Shown here: piece by piece, positions 62,409 to 64,000 of the stretch
Numbering within the stretch: position 1 is the stretch's first letter
How the letters are laid out: each line of letters opens with the position of its first letter
From: Parvibaculum sp039680535
Lineage (GTDB): Bacteria > Pseudomonadota > Alphaproteobacteria > Parvibaculales > Parvibaculaceae
DNA length: 64,000 nt
Assembly (NCBI RefSeq): GCF_039680535.1
Contig: NZ_JBDKSS010000013.1
Span: 310,001-374,000 of the forward strand
Reading direction: 5' to 3'
The notes under the pieces: model-generated
The model's database searches: none
Told to the model about the DNA's origin: nothing
The model's input: the letters and a program-made list of their open reading frames with translations, nothing else
Position numbers and translations under genes: made by a program

Positions 62409-63533
62409 TCAGAAGTTGGCGATAAAGGTCAGCCGGACTTCGTTGTCGTGATAGTCGCGCGTGTCGTCGTTCGACCGGTTCATCTGGTAGGTGTAGTCGA
62501 GCTTCACGTCCGACTGGAACATCAGCGCGTCCTTGACCACGAGCGAGAGGCCCGGCTCAAGATGATTGTCGGTCCGGGTATCGCCGCCAACCAGGTGCTC
62601 CGAATAGTACCGCTGCCAGCCGGTCAGGGTCGGGCCCACGACGATGCTGTCCGCGACGGGGACGTAATAGGCGATTTCCGCACCCCATTCACGGTAGCGG
62701 CCGGGCTGGATTTCTTCCTGCGAGACGTCCGTTACGGAACCGTCGATGCCGCTCCACTTCAACCATGGGCCGATCGAGATCACGTCGCTTTCGGTCAGAA
62801 TCGCGGGCACTGCAACGCGGCCCCGCACTTCGGCGTAATAGCCACTGTCCGGCGTGAAATAAGAGCCGAAGCTGCGGGCGCCGCCGCGAATACGCAGTGA
62901 TTCGTAAGCGCCTGCGAAGCTGCCCTCGAATGTCGCGGTGAGATTGGCTTCGCGATAGTAGAGCTTGTTCGAGAGGTTGGTCGCCGCCACGCCCACAGCC
63001 GTATGCACCGAAAGGCCGGGCGTCAGGTCGAAGACCGGACCGGTCCCGACGCTGATGTGCTCATAATTCAGGTCGCTGTGATTGTTGATGTAATCGAAGC
63101 CGATTGAGCCAAGAGTGCGCCAGCCGAATGTGCCGGCGGAACGCTCGTCGCGGACGGCCAGATTCGCGAACACGCTCGGCGCGCTCTCCGCGTTGTTTGA
63201 AACATTGTCCGGGTTGGATTCCCAGGCCGTCCCGACCTCGAGCTTGAACTCGGTCGACGAGGGCTGGAGGACACGGCGCAGCCGCTGCAGCCCGAGACGC
63301 GCTTCCGCATTGTTCGGATCGTTGAGGAGGATGCGTTCATAGGCGGCCAGCGCGAGGCGCGGCTTGCCCTTCTGCTCCGCCACCTTTGCGTATTGCAGGT
63401 TCTTTGCGGCGTCGGTCGGATTGCTCAGAACAAGTTCGTAAGCTGACGAGAGCTCGTCCGAATGTGCGGCGGTGAAGGCGCCGCTGGTCAGCGCCACAAC
63501 GCAAGCCGAAGCCAGAAAAAGCCGATTAAACAC
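62409..63533 (-). CDS. TPR plus outer-membrane beta-barrel protein
   Basis: 374 residues from the GTG at 63531-63533 (GGTGGGGC upstream). Signal peptide ending near AAHSDE, then one or two TPR-like helices (AKNLQYAKVAEQKGKPRLALAA), then a barrel of antiparallel strands ending VRLTFIANF. The layout (short TPR then barrel) resembles surface-lipoprotein assembly modifier (Slam)-like or similar outer-membrane proteins. I do not make a more specific call. Divergent from the FecR-like gene. Confidence 0.75.
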   Translation of the reverse strand: MFNRLFLASACVVALTSGAFTAAHSDELSSAYELVLSNPTDAAKNLQYAKVAEQKGKPRLALAAYERILLNDPNNAEARLGLQRLRRVLQPSSTEFKLEVGTAWESNPDNVSNNAESAPSVFANLAVRDERSAGTFGWRTLGSIGFDYINNHSDLNYEHISVGTGPVFDLTPGLSVHTAVGVAATNLSNKLYYREANLTATFEGSFAGAYESLRIRGGARSFGSYFTPDSGYYAEVRGRVAVPAILTESDVISIGPWLKWSGIDGSVTDVSQEEIQPGRYREWGAEIAYYVPVADSIVVGPTLTGWQRYYSEHLVGGDTRTDNHLEPGLSLVVKDALMFQSDVKLDYTYQMNRSNDDTRDYHDNEVRLTFIANF

Positions 63534-63836
63534 GATTTTGCCCCACCTTCGATGTCGGTTGCATTCCTCTAATGGTTTTTGTGCGGAAAATATACCGAAA
63601 AAAGTGCCTCCATTTTGTGCGACGCCGATTGCAGGGCGGGCATGTCGCTTTTATGAATGGTACGGCATGGCAAACTGACAAATTTTGTGATCGTGCCGGG
63701 TAAAGACGACTTGTCATAACGGGGGTGCCGGTGAAATAGTGGCGCCGTCCTCGCGATGCGTCGGCATTGGGCCAATATCGAGGATGTGATCGCGCAAGCG
63801 CAGGCAGACAGGGGCGGGCGGCAAGTCCGGCTACAG

Positions 63837-64000
63837 ATGAAATTCATGAATGGGGCACTTCTTGCGGCGGGGCTGATGGTGCAGGTGCTGGCGGTTCCTG
63901 CCCATGCCGACGCGCGAATTGGCGTCGCGGCGGCCGTCGCCACGAAGGCGGAATCGATCATCGGCGGTGAGACGCGTGCGCTTGTCGCCGGAAGTGCGCT
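63837..64000 (+). CDS. FecR-like secreted protein, N-terminal part (cut by right edge)
   Basis: Fifty-four residues before the edge. A signal peptide (GALLAAGLMVQVLAVPAHA) is followed by DARIGVAAAVATKAESIIGG, as in the start of FecR-domain proteins. Start ATG 63837; no clear ribosome site. Such proteins bind glycans or act in envelope signalling, and in alphaproteobacteria are often next to TPR/barrel outer-membrane genes, as here. Confidence 0.55.
   Translation, partial: MKFMNGALLAAGLMVQVLAVPAHADARIGVAAAVATKAESIIGGETRALVAGSA

Noticed and set aside
1..64000. Search by eye for tRNA, rRNA, insertion sequences, integrases and att sites
   Set aside because: No cloverleaf, rRNA segment, transposase-like protein or terminal inverted repeats with target duplication were found. 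The only mobile-like trace is the ugd tail scar.

Overview
The window is 64 kb of high-GC (roughly 60-65 %) chromosomal DNA from a Gram-negative bacterium, most likely an alphaproteobacterium. The evidence is the gene set: an IalB-type protein, an alphaproteobacterial Cox11, an intracellular PHA depolymerase, a WcaJ/ExoY-type priming glycosyltransferase, LpsL-like and Ugd enzymes, and single-copy cold-shock and MarR/TetR regulators. The style recalls Parvibaculum-like marine or soil alphaproteobacteria, but I cannot confirm genus or species. I saw no rRNA, tRNA, CRISPR array, integrase, transposase or replication origin.

Layout. 1-8.9 kb: start of a TonB-dependent receptor (minus, cut by the window edge), a 1.7k-residue autotransporter, an IalB-like protein, Cox11, a rhomboid protease and a small conserved protein. 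9.2-13.7 kb: a tight plus-strand operon encoding a flippase-like membrane protein, a HAD-UbiA fusion, a DprE1-like oxidase and a DprE2-like reductase. Together these look like a route to polyprenyl-phosphoryl-D-arabinose. 13.7-21.3 kb: KdsD (minus), then an export module made of a PPP-type phosphatase, Wza-like lipoprotein, outer-membrane barrel, Wzc-like tyrosine kinase and a membrane-anchored helical-repeat protein. 21.4-34 kb: mostly housekeeping or accessory metabolism and regulation (17-kDa-antigen-like protein, FUSC transporter, PhaZ, GST, SDR, LldD-like oxidase, a GPP34/GOLPH3-family protein, an RsbW-STAS-STAS-GNAT group, MarR, Baeyer-Villiger monooxygenase, cold-shock protein, TetR).

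34-62.4 kb: a large, mosaic exopolysaccharide/O-antigen locus with genes on both strands. It holds glycosyltransferases, three methyltransferases, a Wzx-type flippase, a Wzy/WaaL-type polymerase or ligase, two GT-C-like membrane proteins, an acyltransferase, Ugd, a UDP-glucuronate 4-epimerase, an AP-superfamily hydrolase, a GmhA homologue, two Gmd paralogues around a GDP-fucose synthase, a WcaJ-like priming transferase and GalE. The sugar-nucleotide enzymes predict GDP-fucose (or another GDP-6-deoxyhexose), UDP-glucuronate/galacturonate and UDP-galactose as donors. 62.4-64 kb: a TPR plus beta-barrel outer-membrane protein, divergent from a FecR-like secreted protein cut by the right edge.

Putting the parts together: WcaJ-like enzyme starts a lipid-linked repeat, the GT4/GT2 enzymes extend it, Wzx flips it, Wzy polymerises it, and the Wza/Wzc module at 15-21 kb exports it. 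The arabinose-lipid operon could supply an extra donor used on the outer face of the membrane. One large membrane protein in the EPS locus (47803-49356) resembles AftB/TfpW-type arabinosyltransferases, so the two regions may be linked. This link is inference.
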